Of a stretch of 64,000 nt of DNA, positions 1 to 9,500 are shown piece after piece (the first letter of the stretch is position 1; each line of letters begins with the position of its first letter). A program made the translations under genes and the position numbers. The DNA is from Bacteroidales bacterium UBA1189. Lineage in GTDB: Bacteria > Bacteroidota > Bacteroidia > Bacteroidales > Bacteroidaceae. The stretch spans positions 2,509-66,508 of the forward strand of contig DBYJ01000015.1 of the NCBI GenBank assembly GCA_002309805.1, given 5' to 3'. Under the pieces are notes generated by a model. It saw nothing but the letters and a program-made list of their open reading frames with translations. It was not told the origin of the DNA and did no database searches.

Positions 1-112
1 TGATTATTCATGTAGCGTCGCAGACTGTCAGGGAATGCCCCTGCGGGGCAGACTCAAAACTAAATCTTCTGTTCTTATTCGGCGTTATCGATGAAGGTAG
101 AGGGCGTGGTTG
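1..112. other. left window edge, non-coding
   Basis: No complete gene is seen. A GC-rich hairpin (GCCCC at 37-41, loop TGC, GGGGC at 45-49) lies just beyond the stop codon of the phosphodiesterase gene and could be part of its 3' end, but no T-run follows on the minus strand. A minus-strand ATG at 11-9 might begin another gene that runs out of the window; only three codons are visible, so it cannot be called. Confidence 0.4.
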
Positions 113-1345
113 CTATCGTTTCAGCCAGCGATTGAGGGTGACGTAAGGCGTCTTGACGGCAAACTTGAAGAACTTGGAATCGCCATACGGCGACAGGTCG
201 ATGCTGACGTTTTTCTGCTTGGCGGGTACCTCGGCAATCTTTTGCCACTGGTCGTGGCCTCCGGTGCTGAAGTCGTTTGTGGTGGCAAGGTACACGGTGG
301 CCGTAGTATTGGGACCTTCGTGTTGCCAGCGCAGCTGCACGGTGTTGTCGTAGGGTTCCACCTTCAGGTCGTAGATATCGGTCTTGCCGATGAAGGATAT
401 GCCGTCGCGCTCCAAGGCCACCTCTTCGGGCACCTGAAAGCCCATCCATTGGCAGATGGTGGGGTTGATGTCGACGTGCGAGAAGGTGGGACGGAAGAAC
501 TGGCGGTTGGTGCGACGCTGGTTGGTGATGACCCATACCGTGCGCTCGTCGGCGCTCTGACCGCCGTGATGGTGCCCGTCGAAGCCACGTCCGTGGTCGG
601 TGACAACGACGACAAGCCACTCCTCGTCCTTCTCACGCATGCGGTACTGTACGGCTTCCCACACGGGTGCGAGCTGCTCATCGACGGTCATGACGGCCTT
701 GTCGGTAAAGGTGCCGTGGCCGTGGGCATGAAAGGCATCGTCGGGGTACCAGAGATAGATCCAGCTGAGGTCGGGGGCATCGTTGCGGATGGATTGTGCG
801 GCCTCCTGGCACACGCGGCCGTCTATCTTCTGAATGTGAAGGTCGTCCTTCTCGTCGGGGTAGTTGGTCTTGTCGTGATCGTATCCGTCGAAGACGTAGT
901 CGATGGTCAGGCCCCGCGTCTCGTCCTTGTTCTCGCCGAGCAGCACGGTGCGGTTGTCAAGCCAGCTGGAGTAGAGGGCTGTGGTGACGCGTCGTGGCTG
1001 GTCTTTGGCGATGCGGAAGAGGGTTGGATAGTGGTAGTTGGGACTGAGGTTGTCGTTGCCCGTCACATTGTGCTTGTTCATCCACGTGCCCGTCAGGATA
1101 TTGGTGTATCCGATGGCCGAGACGGTGGGCGTCTCGCTATACGAGCCTATTTCGCCTCCGCAATAAGCCCTGTGGTAGCGGCCCTGGTGTGCGATAGACA
1201 TCATCGTCGGAGGCTGCAATCGCTCCATCGTCTGGGCGGGTATACCGTCGACGATGACCAACACGGCCTTGCGGGTCTTTGGCGAAGGGGAATTCACGCA
1301 CGCGCAAAGCGACACGAGCAGGAGAAGGGGGAGAATTCGTTTCAT
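113..1345 (-). CDS. alkaline-phosphatase-superfamily phosphodiesterase, lipoprotein
   Basis: This 410-aa protein looks like a type I phosphodiesterase/nucleotide pyrophosphatase of the alkaline phosphatase superfamily, exported and probably lipid-anchored (signal peptide ending LCAC, Cys near residue 16). Metal and nucleophile motifs are present in the expected order: VIVDG near residue 31, SETPTVSAIGYTN with the likely nucleophile Thr near residue 92, WYPDDAFHAHGHG near 200, and VVTDHGRGFDGHHHGG near 250. The last ~90 residues look like a fibronectin-type module. It starts 43 bp after the GH51 gene on the same strand, so it probably belongs to the same transcript as the PL11/GH51 enzymes. 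The substrate is unknown; nucleotides, phosphodiesters or phosphonates are all possible. Confidence 0.82.
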   Translation of the reverse strand: MKRILPLLLLVSLCACVNSPSPKTRKAVLVIVDGIPAQTMERLQPPTMMSIAHQGRYHRAYCGGEIGSYSETPTVSAIGYTNILTGTWMNKHNVTGNDNLSPNYHYPTLFRIAKDQPRRVTTALYSSWLDNRTVLLGENKDETRGLTIDYVFDGYDHDKTNYPDEKDDLHIQKIDGRVCQEAAQSIRNDAPDLSWIYLWYPDDAFHAHGHGTFTDKAVMTVDEQLAPVWEAVQYRMREKDEEWLVVVVTDHGRGFDGHHHGGQSADERTVWVITNQRRTNRQFFRPTFSHVDINPTICQWMGFQVPEEVALERDGISFIGKTDIYDLKVEPYDNTVQLRWQHEGPNTTATVYLATTNDFSTGGHDQWQKIAEVPAKQKNVSIDLSPYGDSKFFKFAVKTPYVTLNRWLKR

Positions 1346-1388
1346 GGTAACTATGAACTTTTTTTAGTTTCAGGCTGAAAGGGTATTC

Positions 1389-4300
1389 TTATATCTGTAT
1401 TTTCTGGACTTGGACGGAACCGTCGGAGAGATGACGGCGGACAATGTAGATGCCGCGGGAGGCGGCGTCAGCGGGACGTCCGCCGAGGTCGTAGGAGGGG
1501 CTGCCGTTGAGCGCGCTGTCATTGGGGTTTCTCCCCTCCTCTGGATAGACAATGGCTGAAGGGGTGTCGGCGGTGAGGACGAAGACGGTGTAGCTGTTGG
1601 CCGCCAAGGGCAGCGTCATCGTGAAGGGCTCGCCGGAGGCGTCGCCAGCCTCTTCCCCACTCGGCTCAGGAAGCTCCAGCGTCTGCTCCACAGGGGCGTA
1701 CTGAAGGGGATTCTCGGGCAGGTTGCGCCCGCTAAGGGAACCACTGAGGGAGGTGGCCTTCACCTCCTGTACCTTGCCGAAATGGCTGAGCGTGAGCGCG
1801 AGGTTGCGGCGCGAGGCGGAGTAGTTGACCGCATGGATGGTGAGCGTGTCGCCGGCGGCATTGCGCGTCACCGTGACGTCAAGGCTGGTGCCCGTCACCT
1901 CGGCGTGCACAAGCAGGGGCTGATGGTGGGCGGATGCCATCTGCTGGGCATAATAGGGCGGCTGCATCCAGGTGTGCGAGGCATCGAAGAAAATCTGCCC
2001 CTGATCCCAGCCGTTGTCGTTCTGCTGCCAGGGCTGGAGGGCGTTGGCAGGGCTGTCGAGGGGCACGAAGCCGTCCGTGCGGCGCACCACGTTGAGCATG
2101 ACGGCATGGGCCAAGGCGCGAGCCATATCGTGGGTGTTGCCATTCTCCTCGAAGATGGCGCAGCGCATGGTGGTGGAGGGGTTCCACGTGAGGAAGAGCT
2201 GCTGCATCTGGCTGATGACCTTCTCGGTAGCTGCGGCCTGCGAGGCTGTCTCCGTCCAGGGATGGTAGTCCCAGTAGGCCGCCTTGCCGTCGAGGGCGCG
2301 GAAGACGTACTCCATGATGGAACGCTCCTCAGGACGCCACCAGGCAGCGATGACGAACTCCACGTCGGGCCATGCGGGGTGGATGGCGTCGTAGAGGGTC
2401 AGGAAGCGCTCGACATAGTGCTCGTAGGCGCTGCGGGCGGTGGTGCCGATGCACTCCTCGTTGCCAATCTGCAGCAGGCGGGGATGGAACTCCCTGACCT
2501 CCTCCAGCAGGCGCAGGACGTCGGCAGGGTCGTCCTCGATGTTGATGGCAAAGGCGGGCTCGGTGCCGATAAGGCGGGCGAACTCGACAAACTCGGGGAT
2601 GGCAAAGCCGTTCGTAGCGTTGAGGTACCAGTAGCCGTCGTAGGGCTCGCGCTCCAGGCGGCTGCCCACCATGTGGCGCGTCAGGTAGTCGGCAGCGTTG
2701 ACCATCGTGCCGCCGTAGCGTAGGAAGGTGAGTCCCTCGGCCAGGAAGGCGTCGGTGATGTCGCGGCGGAAGGGATAGGAGTCCGTAGCCAGCAGCACCT
2801 GGTCGGCCCAGAGGGTGCACTCATCAGCCAGACTGAGGACATAGCGAGCGCAGGGATCGGTGGCATTGGGCAGCAGATCGGCCTCGAAGCGCTGCCAGTC
2901 GGCCGTGATGCCTGTAATCTCGGCGCTGGCATACTCCTTCAGGCCGTCGATGCTCTGCAGCGCCACTCTGGCACGAAGGCCAGCGTCCGAAGCGCCCTCA
3001 GGCAAGCGGCCACAGAGGTAGAGGACGTTGTGCATGGGCTCGCCCTCCTTCACGCCAATGCCCCAGCGGTTGAGCCCTCGGTTGGCTATTCCGTCGCCCG
3101 AACGTCCGCTGATGCATTGGGCATAACGGCCCGTGAAGGGGCGGTCGCCGTCGTGGACATACGTGCCGTCGCCCACGGCATCCCACATCTTCGAAAGACC
3201 GACAGGGACGTAGCGGAAGGGCACCTCGTTGCCGTCAATCGTCAGGTGGCGGAAGCTGGCAGGGCCGCCGTAGCTGCGCAGGCCTATCAGCCCCTCCACC
3301 AGGGGCGTGGAGGTGTTGTCCTCGTACTCGAAGACCAGTTTGTCGTTGATGAAGCACTTCGCTTGGGCGCCGTCGAAGGAGATGCGCATCTTGTTCCAGT
3401 CGGAGGGGGTGAAGGAGAGGCCCTTGTTGGTGATGGAGGTCCAGTTCTGACGGTGCTTGCCATAGACGAAGGTGCGGCTGTTGCCGTTCAGGCTTACTTC
3501 GTAGCCGTTGAAGGCATCGGCACCGTTGCCGGCGCTGCTGACGTTGAAGATGAATCCCGCTATGGCTCCCGAGCCGTCGATGCGCACCTCCACCTCCAGT
3601 TCGCCACGCGTCAGGGGCATGGCCTCGCGGACAATCTTCCCATGGCGGGTTGTGGCAATGCTGAGGATGCCGTCGTCAGAGAGGGTCCAGATATCGTCGT
3701 ACTGACGGAAGCCCGCCAGGTCGGCAGGCTCGCCCTCGAAGGGGATGGACACGCCATCGACCGTGAAATTACGGAAGCTGACGGAGCCGTTCACGCTGCG
3801 CAGGCCGACGAGGTTGCCGCTGAGGGGGCTATTCTTGTCGGTGTATTCGTACACCTGCGTGCCGTTGACGAAGCAGACAAACGTGGCGCCATCGACCTCC
3901 ACACGCAAGGTGTTCCACTCGCCCCTACCGCCAAACTGGACAGGGAAACGGGCGATGGGCTGCCAGTTCTGCCGATGCTTGCCGAAGACGAATTCGCCCG
4001 TGGAGGCATCGAGGCTTACCTCATAGCCGTCGAAGGTGTCCATGCCTGTGCCGGCATTGCTGACCTCGAGAATGAAGCCGCCGATGGACGAGGCGCCCTC
4101 GAGCCGCATCTCCGCCTCGACGCTGCCCTTGCGGACGTGAGCGTCGTGGCTGATGAGCTTGCCATGCGAGGCGGCCAGCTGCACACGGTCGCCCGAGACG
4201 GACCATAGATTGTCGTAGGCGGTGAAGTTGCGGACACTCATCACCGCCAGTTCCTCGAAGCCTTCGCCGAAGATGCGCTGGTCGTAGAGGCCGCCGTAGA

Positions 4301-4445
4301 TCTCGTGGTTCACATCTTCCGTCCCTGCTCCATAGATAAGGGGCGAGACGTGAGCATCAACCACCGAGGCATCTACCGTCAGCGTCTGTGCCGCCCCGAT
4401 GCCAGGCACAAGGAAAAGGGGGAATAAGAGAAGGAGTTTTTTCAT
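1389..4445 (-). CDS. GH51 alpha-L-arabinofuranosidase with two inserted lectin-like domains and T9SS tail
   Basis: This 1018-aa protein has a signal peptide cleaved after about residue 19. The GH51 start strand (HVSPLIYGAGTEDVNHEIYG) is followed by two homologous ~165-residue beta-sandwich modules (about 75-235 and 243-405), both containing DGYEVSL/NGYEVSL and GKHRQNW. A CBM4/9-like region and the TIM barrel come next. The acid/base is expected in QIGNEE (near 661) and the nucleophile in CAIFEENGN (near 765). The C-terminus ends YDLGGRP...GIYIVRRHLSDG, a type IX secretion tail nearly identical to that of the neighbouring PL11. The predicted role is to remove arabinose from arabinan or arabinoxylan side chains at the cell surface. 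GH51 proteins of this group often carry one inserted lectin-like domain; here it is duplicated. Confidence 0.88.
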   Translation of the reverse strand: MKKLLLLFPLFLVPGIGAAQTLTVDASVVDAHVSPLIYGAGTEDVNHEIYGGLYDQRIFGEGFEELAVMSVRNFTAYDNLWSVSGDRVQLAASHGKLISHDAHVRKGSVEAEMRLEGASSIGGFILEVSNAGTGMDTFDGYEVSLDASTGEFVFGKHRQNWQPIARFPVQFGGRGEWNTLRVEVDGATFVCFVNGTQVYEYTDKNSPLSGNLVGLRSVNGSVSFRNFTVDGVSIPFEGEPADLAGFRQYDDIWTLSDDGILSIATTRHGKIVREAMPLTRGELEVEVRIDGSGAIAGFIFNVSSAGNGADAFNGYEVSLNGNSRTFVYGKHRQNWTSITNKGLSFTPSDWNKMRISFDGAQAKCFINDKLVFEYEDNTSTPLVEGLIGLRSYGGPASFRHLTIDGNEVPFRYVPVGLSKMWDAVGDGTYVHDGDRPFTGRYAQCISGRSGDGIANRGLNRWGIGVKEGEPMHNVLYLCGRLPEGASDAGLRARVALQSIDGLKEYASAEITGITADWQRFEADLLPNATDPCARYVLSLADECTLWADQVLLATDSYPFRRDITDAFLAEGLTFLRYGGTMVNAADYLTRHMVGSRLEREPYDGYWYLNATNGFAIPEFVEFARLIGTEPAFAINIEDDPADVLRLLEEVREFHPRLLQIGNEECIGTTARSAYEHYVERFLTLYDAIHPAWPDVEFVIAAWWRPEERSIMEYVFRALDGKAAYWDYHPWTETASQAAATEKVISQMQQLFLTWNPSTTMRCAIFEENGNTHDMARALAHAVMLNVVRRTDGFVPLDSPANALQPWQQNDNGWDQGQIFFDASHTWMQPPYYAQQMASAHHQPLLVHAEVTGTSLDVTVTRNAAGDTLTIHAVNYSASRRNLALTLSHFGKVQEVKATSLSGSLSGRNLPENPLQYAPVEQTLELPEPSGEEAGDASGEPFTMTLPLAANSYTVFVLTADTPSAIVYPEEGRNPNDSALNGSPSYDLGGRPADAASRGIYIVRRHLSDGSVQVQKIQI

Positions 4446-4461
4446 TATGAAGTCGTTAATT

Positions 4462-4546
4462 GTTAAACCTTAAACGTTAAACCTTAAACGTTAAACGTTA
4501 AACCTTAAAACATTGATCGTTAAACCTTAAACGTTAAACGTTAAAC
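4462..4546. repeat. heptamer repeat array (GTTAAAC/CTTAAAC)
   Basis: Eleven 7-bp units alternate between GTTAAAC and CTTAAAC (one is CTTAAAA) and are broken once by an 8-bp CATTGATC. The array fills almost the whole gap between the PL11 stop codon and the GH51 start codon. Related TTAACCT-type runs occur near 38.17, 39.06, 44.91 and 54.83 kb. Such a run could change length by slippage and alter spacing in the GH51 leader. Confidence 0.85.
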
Positions 4547-4552
4547 CATATT

Positions 4553-7500
4553 TCAAATCTCCACCTTCTTCACTTCCACCGTGCCGTCGGAGAGATGGCG
4601 GCGGACAATGTAGAGGCCCTCGGCGGGGTGAGAAACGAGTCGGCCGTGGATGTCGAAATACTCCGTGCGAAGAACCACAGGAGAGACGGTGGCAGGATGG
4701 ACGGAGAGCTCGGGGTCGTCGGTAATGCGGAGGATGCCCGACGAGGCGAGGTCGGTAATGTCCCAATAGAGGCCTTCAGGAAGAGCGCCCAGGCTGAGCG
4801 ACTCGGGGTTGACGTCTGACGCCTCGGCCGTCCACAGTTGGAACTCCCTGCCCACGGTGAGACCGCTAATGCCCTCGCGGACGACGATGACCAGATGGCC
4901 GTTCATCACGAAGTCGGCGATGCCCGTTAGCCTCGTGTAGAGGCTCTGGCTGGAGATAAAGAACTGGAGCGTTGCACCACGGGCGACGGCGACACGCTGT
5001 GCGCCGAAGTCGAGGGTGCCGCTCACGGAGGTCTCCTTGACACCTGGGCGGAGCAAGCCGCCGCTGCTGATGGTGACGGCATTATTGAGGCTGCCGGCTC
5101 CCGTGAGGGCTGCGCCGCTCTTGACGGTGAGCGCGCCCGTGCCCAGCATAGGCTTGGTGGCCTTGCTGTTGTTGAGGCAGAGCGTACCCTCGCTGACGGT
5201 GTTGGTGCCGGTGTGGTCGCTCCCCTGCCCTGTCAGCGTCATAGTGCCTGCGCCCACCTTCTCGAAGCGGGTGCCCGAGCCGGTGATAACGCCGCCGAAC
5301 TCGAAGTCGGTGCCGAGCGAGCCCACCTGCCAGGCGTTGGCGCTGGCCGCCGAACTGCTGAGCGAACAGCTACCGCCCAAACGGCCTGAGCCGGTGACAG
5401 CGCCGATTCTATAGGTCTTGCCCGTGCTCTGCAACTCTATGCCGGAGGGGATGTTGAACGTGCCCTTGGGCATACCCTTGGCATTGTTCAGACAGAAACG
5501 GCCGTCGCCACTGAGGCCCGTCGGCTTGACGGTGCCCTCGAACGCCGACCAGTCGCCATTGAAGGCGGCACGGGTAGCATTCCAGCCGTTGCCCTTCACA
5601 AGCGGATAGTAGACGGTGAGCGTGCCTGCGCCCGTGAGGCGGTTGTTGTAGGTGCCGCGGTCGGCATAGCAGTTCAGCGTGGCCGTCTTGCCCGCAGGGA
5701 CATCGATGGGGGTGGAGGAATCGCCCGTGAAATTGAGCGTGCCGCCCTGCATCTCCACTATGGCAGCAGGGGTGGTGCAAGAGGCTTCTACCGTTCCGCT
5801 GCTCACCACCAAACGATTGAGGGAATTGCTGTTCGTCTTCAGCTTCAGCCAGCCGTTGCCCTTCTTGGTGAGGAGGGTGCCCGTGAAGGCTTTGTCCATG
5901 ACGAAGTCGGCGCTGTTGTTGATGATGCCGCCGGCATCGCCCTCCAGCTTCATCGGGCTCCCCATCTCGACGGCAGCCGTGGCCTGCAGCGTGGCGCCGT
6001 TTTCGATGACGAACAGGTTGCTATTCGTGACGATGCCGCCCAGGTTGCCCGTCTCGCTGTAGGGGTTGGAGAGCTTGCTGACGCGGACGGTGCCGCCGCT
6101 GATGCGAGTACCGCCGGTGTAGCTGTTGTCGCCGCTGACGGTGAGGGTGCCGGTACCGCGCTTGACAAGCTTCGAGCCGCCTGCCAGGCTGCCCGAGCCG
6201 CCGAGGATGTAGGATTGGGTGTTGTCGAAGAGCACCGTGTCGGCGATGATCTCGCCCGAGAGGTTGACATTGAACTGCTCGGCCGAATCGGTAAAGCGGA
6301 CATTATCGCCCGCCACAAAGACATCGGATTCGCCGTCAAGGAGGAAGTTGGCCGTCTGGGCAAAGTCCCACGTGCTGCCCTCAGCGCCTGTCCATTCAAC
6401 GGTGGAGGCATCGCGCACGCCGCTCACCACCAGCGAAAGCACGCCGTCGGCATAGTCCAGCTTGGCATTTACCCCGCTGAGTCCCTCCAGCTTGATGGAT
6501 TGTATATCTCCTTCAATCTTCGGCACGCGGATGAGCGGATAGCGGCCAGGAGTGAGTTCGGAGGGGTCGATGTTCTCGTAGTTGCCCAAGGTGACAAACC
6601 CAAACACAGGGGCGGTATAGGCCGGGGCGGCGGTGTTGGTGGTGGTCTTCAATGTCAGCACCTGACGGACGGCCAGGCTGTCACACTCCACCTCCGAGGA
6701 GAAGAGACGGAACCGGATCCCTGCCCCAAAGGCCAGCGTCAGGCTGTCCATCGTCATGCGTGCGGGACAGATGCAGTCGATGTAGTCGTTCTCGAGGAGG
6801 AGTCCTCCGCCGTATTCCACCGTCACGCTCTTGCCGAAGTCCGCATCTCCCACAAGGGTGGCGAAGCGGTTCACCCACACGCGGCTGTTGGGCATCGCGC
6901 CCACGATGTTGACGGTGCCTGCCCAGATGTCGGTGTTGCCGCTGTGGGTATGGTCGCCCAGTTCCAGATAGAGGTAGCCGTCGCCCTGCTTGACAAAGCG
7001 CGTCGGTCCCGAGAGGTGTCCCGAGAGCGAATGGACGTAGACTTTTCGAGTGATGTTGTTGTTGTCGTTGTTGCCTTGCACCCAGGTGGGGGCGTTGTCG
7101 GTGAGGATGGCAGGCTGAGCGCCCTCGGCAAGGGTAGCCGTCATGTCGCCCGTCTCGCAGAGCAAGACGTGGGTGCCGTCGAGTTCCTTTTCAATGGTAC
7201 CCCCATTGGGAATCTCCGTGCGGCCCGTCATGGTGAGTGGCGGGGGAGCCACGGTGATGCCTTCGAGCTGTCCGAGGAAGTAGCTGGCGTGGGGCGGCTG
7301 GTTGTAGCCGCACATCTGCCACACCATGGCCTGACGGTACTGATGGTCGTGCCAGAGGGTGTAGTTGCGCCAAGGGGTATAGTCGGTGGTGGTGTAAATG
7401 CGGAGTGACTTGTTATCCGTTGTGCGAAGGATGAGTTCCTCGCGCCAGTCGCCCAGGATGTCGCCCTGCGCCGAAGGGGTGTTCTTCGTCCAGTTGCAGA

Positions 7501-9142
7501 GCTTCGTGCCCGACGTGGAGAAGATGGAGCCACGACCGTACTTCCAGATGACGCAGTTACCCTCGGTGGCATCGCCATCGAGGGATTCCTCGCAGAGGTC
7601 GCCATCCCAATAGATGCGGAAGTTCTGCGTGATGCCGCCCTTGTTGGTGCTGACGACGGCATCGGAGGTGAGGCTGATGACGCCTGCCGAATGGCCGCTG
7701 ACACCTTGCGAGCCGAGCCACTGGTTAGAGAAATTGCCCGCCATGGCACGGCCGTCGTCGCGATCACTTACCTCGCGGAAATAGATTTTGGAGGTGGTGG
7801 CATCGCGGTAGTTGTTGTTGGGGCTGGATTCATTGCACGCAAAGATTTCCTGTCCGTGGCGGTAGGGGTCGAGGTCTCCGCAATGGATAGCATCGCCGTG
7901 GCCTAAGCCCGTAGTGGAGAGCCCTTTGCCGTTGTCGTCGATGACCATGCTGCCATAGACGATTTCGTCGCGTCCGTCCCAATCGACATCGGCCACCATG
8001 TAGTTGTGGTTACCCTGCCCGTACCAGCTGCCAGGGAGTCCGTCGCTCTTCCACTCCCAGCGCTTCGTCAGCTTGTGCGTTGCGGGGTTGACGTCAAAGG
8101 CGGCAAAATGATGCTTGGTATAGATGCCGCGTGCAAGGAAGATGCTGGCGTGCCGGCCATCGAGGAAGGGAGCGCCGAAGAAATACTTTGATGAACGATG
8201 GCCATAGCTGTCGCCCCAGTCGGAGGCATTACCACGGGGCAAGGGGAAATCGATGTAGGGACGGCTCGCATCCGAACCGATGGGATAGGGTTTGCCTGTG
8301 GCGCCCTCCAGATATATGAGGTATTCGGCGCCCTCGTGGGTGTAGGCCATGTTGCCGTCGTCGTGATTGACAGAACCGCGACTGTTGTAGGTGGCGCTGC
8401 CGATAAGCTGCTGCTTCATCTCACTGCCATCGCGGTAGTGGATAATCATATTGTCAGCGCCGCGCAGCAATACTTCGGCACAGCCGTCGCCGTCCCAGTC
8501 ATAAGCCACAAGGTTTATCTCCACACTACTACCGCTGACCATATTGGGGCCTATATCGATGTACCACAGCCGGGTGCCATCAAGCCGATAGGCTTCGAGC
8601 ATGGTGTAGTTGGTGCCGCTGACGGGGTAGCCCGCGTTGGCATCGGCCTGATTGATTCGCTTCAGAAGGAGCTCGCTGACGCCGTCGCCATCGAGGTCGC
8701 CCAAAGAAACGTCGTTAGCCACGTATTCCGACGTGACATCTGCCCCACTCCGGCTGAGCACGGGCTGCAGGGGGACGTCAAGGTACCCACGTTCCCAGGG
8801 AGTGACGGCGGCGCAGGGCTCCTGCTCCACACCCCGAACGACGGCGCTTACGGCATAACGGCTGGACGTGGTTCCTGAGGCGTCCACGAAGTTGCTCACA
8901 CGAAGGGGCGTGTCGTTCAGCTTTACCCCGTCGCGATAGAGGTTGTAGGCCACGTCGTAGTACTCTTCACCAAAGATGCGCCACGAGGTGAATATGCCTC
9001 CGCTAGTCTTGACGGCCACGAGGCCCCGGTCAAGCTTGTCCGTCGGTCGTTGTGCCCATGCGGTGCCCGCCATCAACGTTGCCAACAGCACGGCTACTGA
9101 TAACCGGCAGACGCTCACAGCCCATCGTCTCATCGCTTTCAT
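4553..9142 (-). CDS. PL11 rhamnogalacturonan lyase fused to autotransporter-type beta-helix repeats, T9SS tail
   Basis: This 1529-aa secreted protein has a signal peptide ending AWAQ (about residue 31). Residues 35-640 match PL11 rhamnogalacturonan lyases, which cleave the pectin RG-I backbone by beta-elimination. Visible motifs are DRGLVAVKTSGGIFTSWRI at the N-terminus, GLGHGDAIHCGDLDPYRHGQ near 415 and GDILGDWREELILRT near 555. From about 640 to 1440 the protein is Gly/Thr/Ser-rich beta-strand repeat. It includes two clear autotransporter-associated (PATR-type) units, KRGTGTLTVSGDNSYTGGT near 1000 and KVGAGTMTLTGQGSDHTGT near 1300. It ends in GLYIVRRHLSDG, a T9SS sorting tail, with no autotransporter barrel. 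The start is 7 bp after the MerR stop. PL11 proteins are usually about 600-650 aa, so more than half of this one is the extension. Confidence 0.88.
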   Translation of the reverse strand: MKAMRRWAVSVCRLSVAVLLATLMAGTAWAQRPTDKLDRGLVAVKTSGGIFTSWRIFGEEYYDVAYNLYRDGVKLNDTPLRVSNFVDASGTTSSRYAVSAVVRGVEQEPCAAVTPWERGYLDVPLQPVLSRSGADVTSEYVANDVSLGDLDGDGVSELLLKRINQADANAGYPVSGTNYTMLEAYRLDGTRLWYIDIGPNMVSGSSVEINLVAYDWDGDGCAEVLLRGADNMIIHYRDGSEMKQQLIGSATYNSRGSVNHDDGNMAYTHEGAEYLIYLEGATGKPYPIGSDASRPYIDFPLPRGNASDWGDSYGHRSSKYFFGAPFLDGRHASIFLARGIYTKHHFAAFDVNPATHKLTKRWEWKSDGLPGSWYGQGNHNYMVADVDWDGRDEIVYGSMVIDDNGKGLSTTGLGHGDAIHCGDLDPYRHGQEIFACNESSPNNNYRDATTSKIYFREVSDRDDGRAMAGNFSNQWLGSQGVSGHSAGVISLTSDAVVSTNKGGITQNFRIYWDGDLCEESLDGDATEGNCVIWKYGRGSIFSTSGTKLCNWTKNTPSAQGDILGDWREELILRTTDNKSLRIYTTTDYTPWRNYTLWHDHQYRQAMVWQMCGYNQPPHASYFLGQLEGITVAPPPLTMTGRTEIPNGGTIEKELDGTHVLLCETGDMTATLAEGAQPAILTDNAPTWVQGNNDNNNITRKVYVHSLSGHLSGPTRFVKQGDGYLYLELGDHTHSGNTDIWAGTVNIVGAMPNSRVWVNRFATLVGDADFGKSVTVEYGGGLLLENDYIDCICPARMTMDSLTLAFGAGIRFRLFSSEVECDSLAVRQVLTLKTTTNTAAPAYTAPVFGFVTLGNYENIDPSELTPGRYPLIRVPKIEGDIQSIKLEGLSGVNAKLDYADGVLSLVVSGVRDASTVEWTGAEGSTWDFAQTANFLLDGESDVFVAGDNVRFTDSAEQFNVNLSGEIIADTVLFDNTQSYILGGSGSLAGGSKLVKRGTGTLTVSGDNSYTGGTRISGGTVRVSKLSNPYSETGNLGGIVTNSNLFVIENGATLQATAAVEMGSPMKLEGDAGGIINNSADFVMDKAFTGTLLTKKGNGWLKLKTNSNSLNRLVVSSGTVEASCTTPAAIVEMQGGTLNFTGDSSTPIDVPAGKTATLNCYADRGTYNNRLTGAGTLTVYYPLVKGNGWNATRAAFNGDWSAFEGTVKPTGLSGDGRFCLNNAKGMPKGTFNIPSGIELQSTGKTYRIGAVTGSGRLGGSCSLSSSAASANAWQVGSLGTDFEFGGVITGSGTRFEKVGAGTMTLTGQGSDHTGTNTVSEGTLCLNNSKATKPMLGTGALTVKSGAALTGAGSLNNAVTISSGGLLRPGVKETSVSGTLDFGAQRVAVARGATLQFFISSQSLYTRLTGIADFVMNGHLVIVVREGISGLTVGREFQLWTAEASDVNPESLSLGALPEGLYWDITDLASSGILRITDDPELSVHPATVSPVVLRTEYFDIHGRLVSHPAEGLYIVRRHLSDGTVEVKKVEI

Positions 9143-9149
9143 ATCGCGT

Positions 9150-9476
9150 TTATTTCAGTTCGTCCAACATGGCTTGCAATTCATCGCGGACGTGCTTGAG
9201 ATGCTCCACCACGACCGACGAATCCACTACCTGCTGCTTTGTGCTCTTCAGGCGTTCCTTGGCCGAGGCAATGGTCAGCCCCTTGTCCTTCAGCAGATGG
9301 GCAATGAGCTTTAGCAGGCTCAGGTCTTCCTTCGTGTACTGGCGTGCGCCACCCTGGGTCTTGCGCGGCTGCAGCTCGTGAAACTGTTTTTCCCAGTAAC
9401 GCAATGTCGATTCGGGCACGCCGACAATCTGTGCGGTTTCCTTGATGGAATAGTATAGTTTTAGGTCCTTGTCCAT
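9150..9476 (-). CDS. MerR-family transcriptional regulator
   Basis: This 108-aa protein has an N-terminal MerR winged-helix DNA-binding domain: YYSIKETAQIVGVPESTLRYWEK at residues 9-31, then a wing containing GGARQYTKEDLSLLKLI. A short coiled-coil dimerisation helix follows (about 75-108), with no effector domain. It lies 24 bp after the M23 gene and 7 bp before the PL11 gene, so all three may be cotranscribed. The alaS/M23/MerR neighbourhood is, from memory, common in Bacteroidales, which suggests that the link to PL11 is positional rather than functional. The regulon and signal are unknown. Confidence 0.9.
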   Translation of the reverse strand: MDKDLKLYYSIKETAQIVGVPESTLRYWEKQFHELQPRKTQGGARQYTKEDLSLLKLIAHLLKDKGLTIASAKERLKSTKQQVVDSSVVVEHLKHVRDELQAMLDELK

Positions 9477-9500
9477 AATCCAATGTTTTTGCGATAGCCT

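Noticed and set aside
110..1378. 422-codon open frame opposite the phosphodiesterase gene
   Set aside because: Shadow of a GC-rich gene; no signal, domain or promoter on the plus strand.
4553..9142. PL11 extension as a separate downstream gene joined by error
   Set aside because: The frame is uninterrupted for 1529 codons and repeat and tail modules are in one reading frame.
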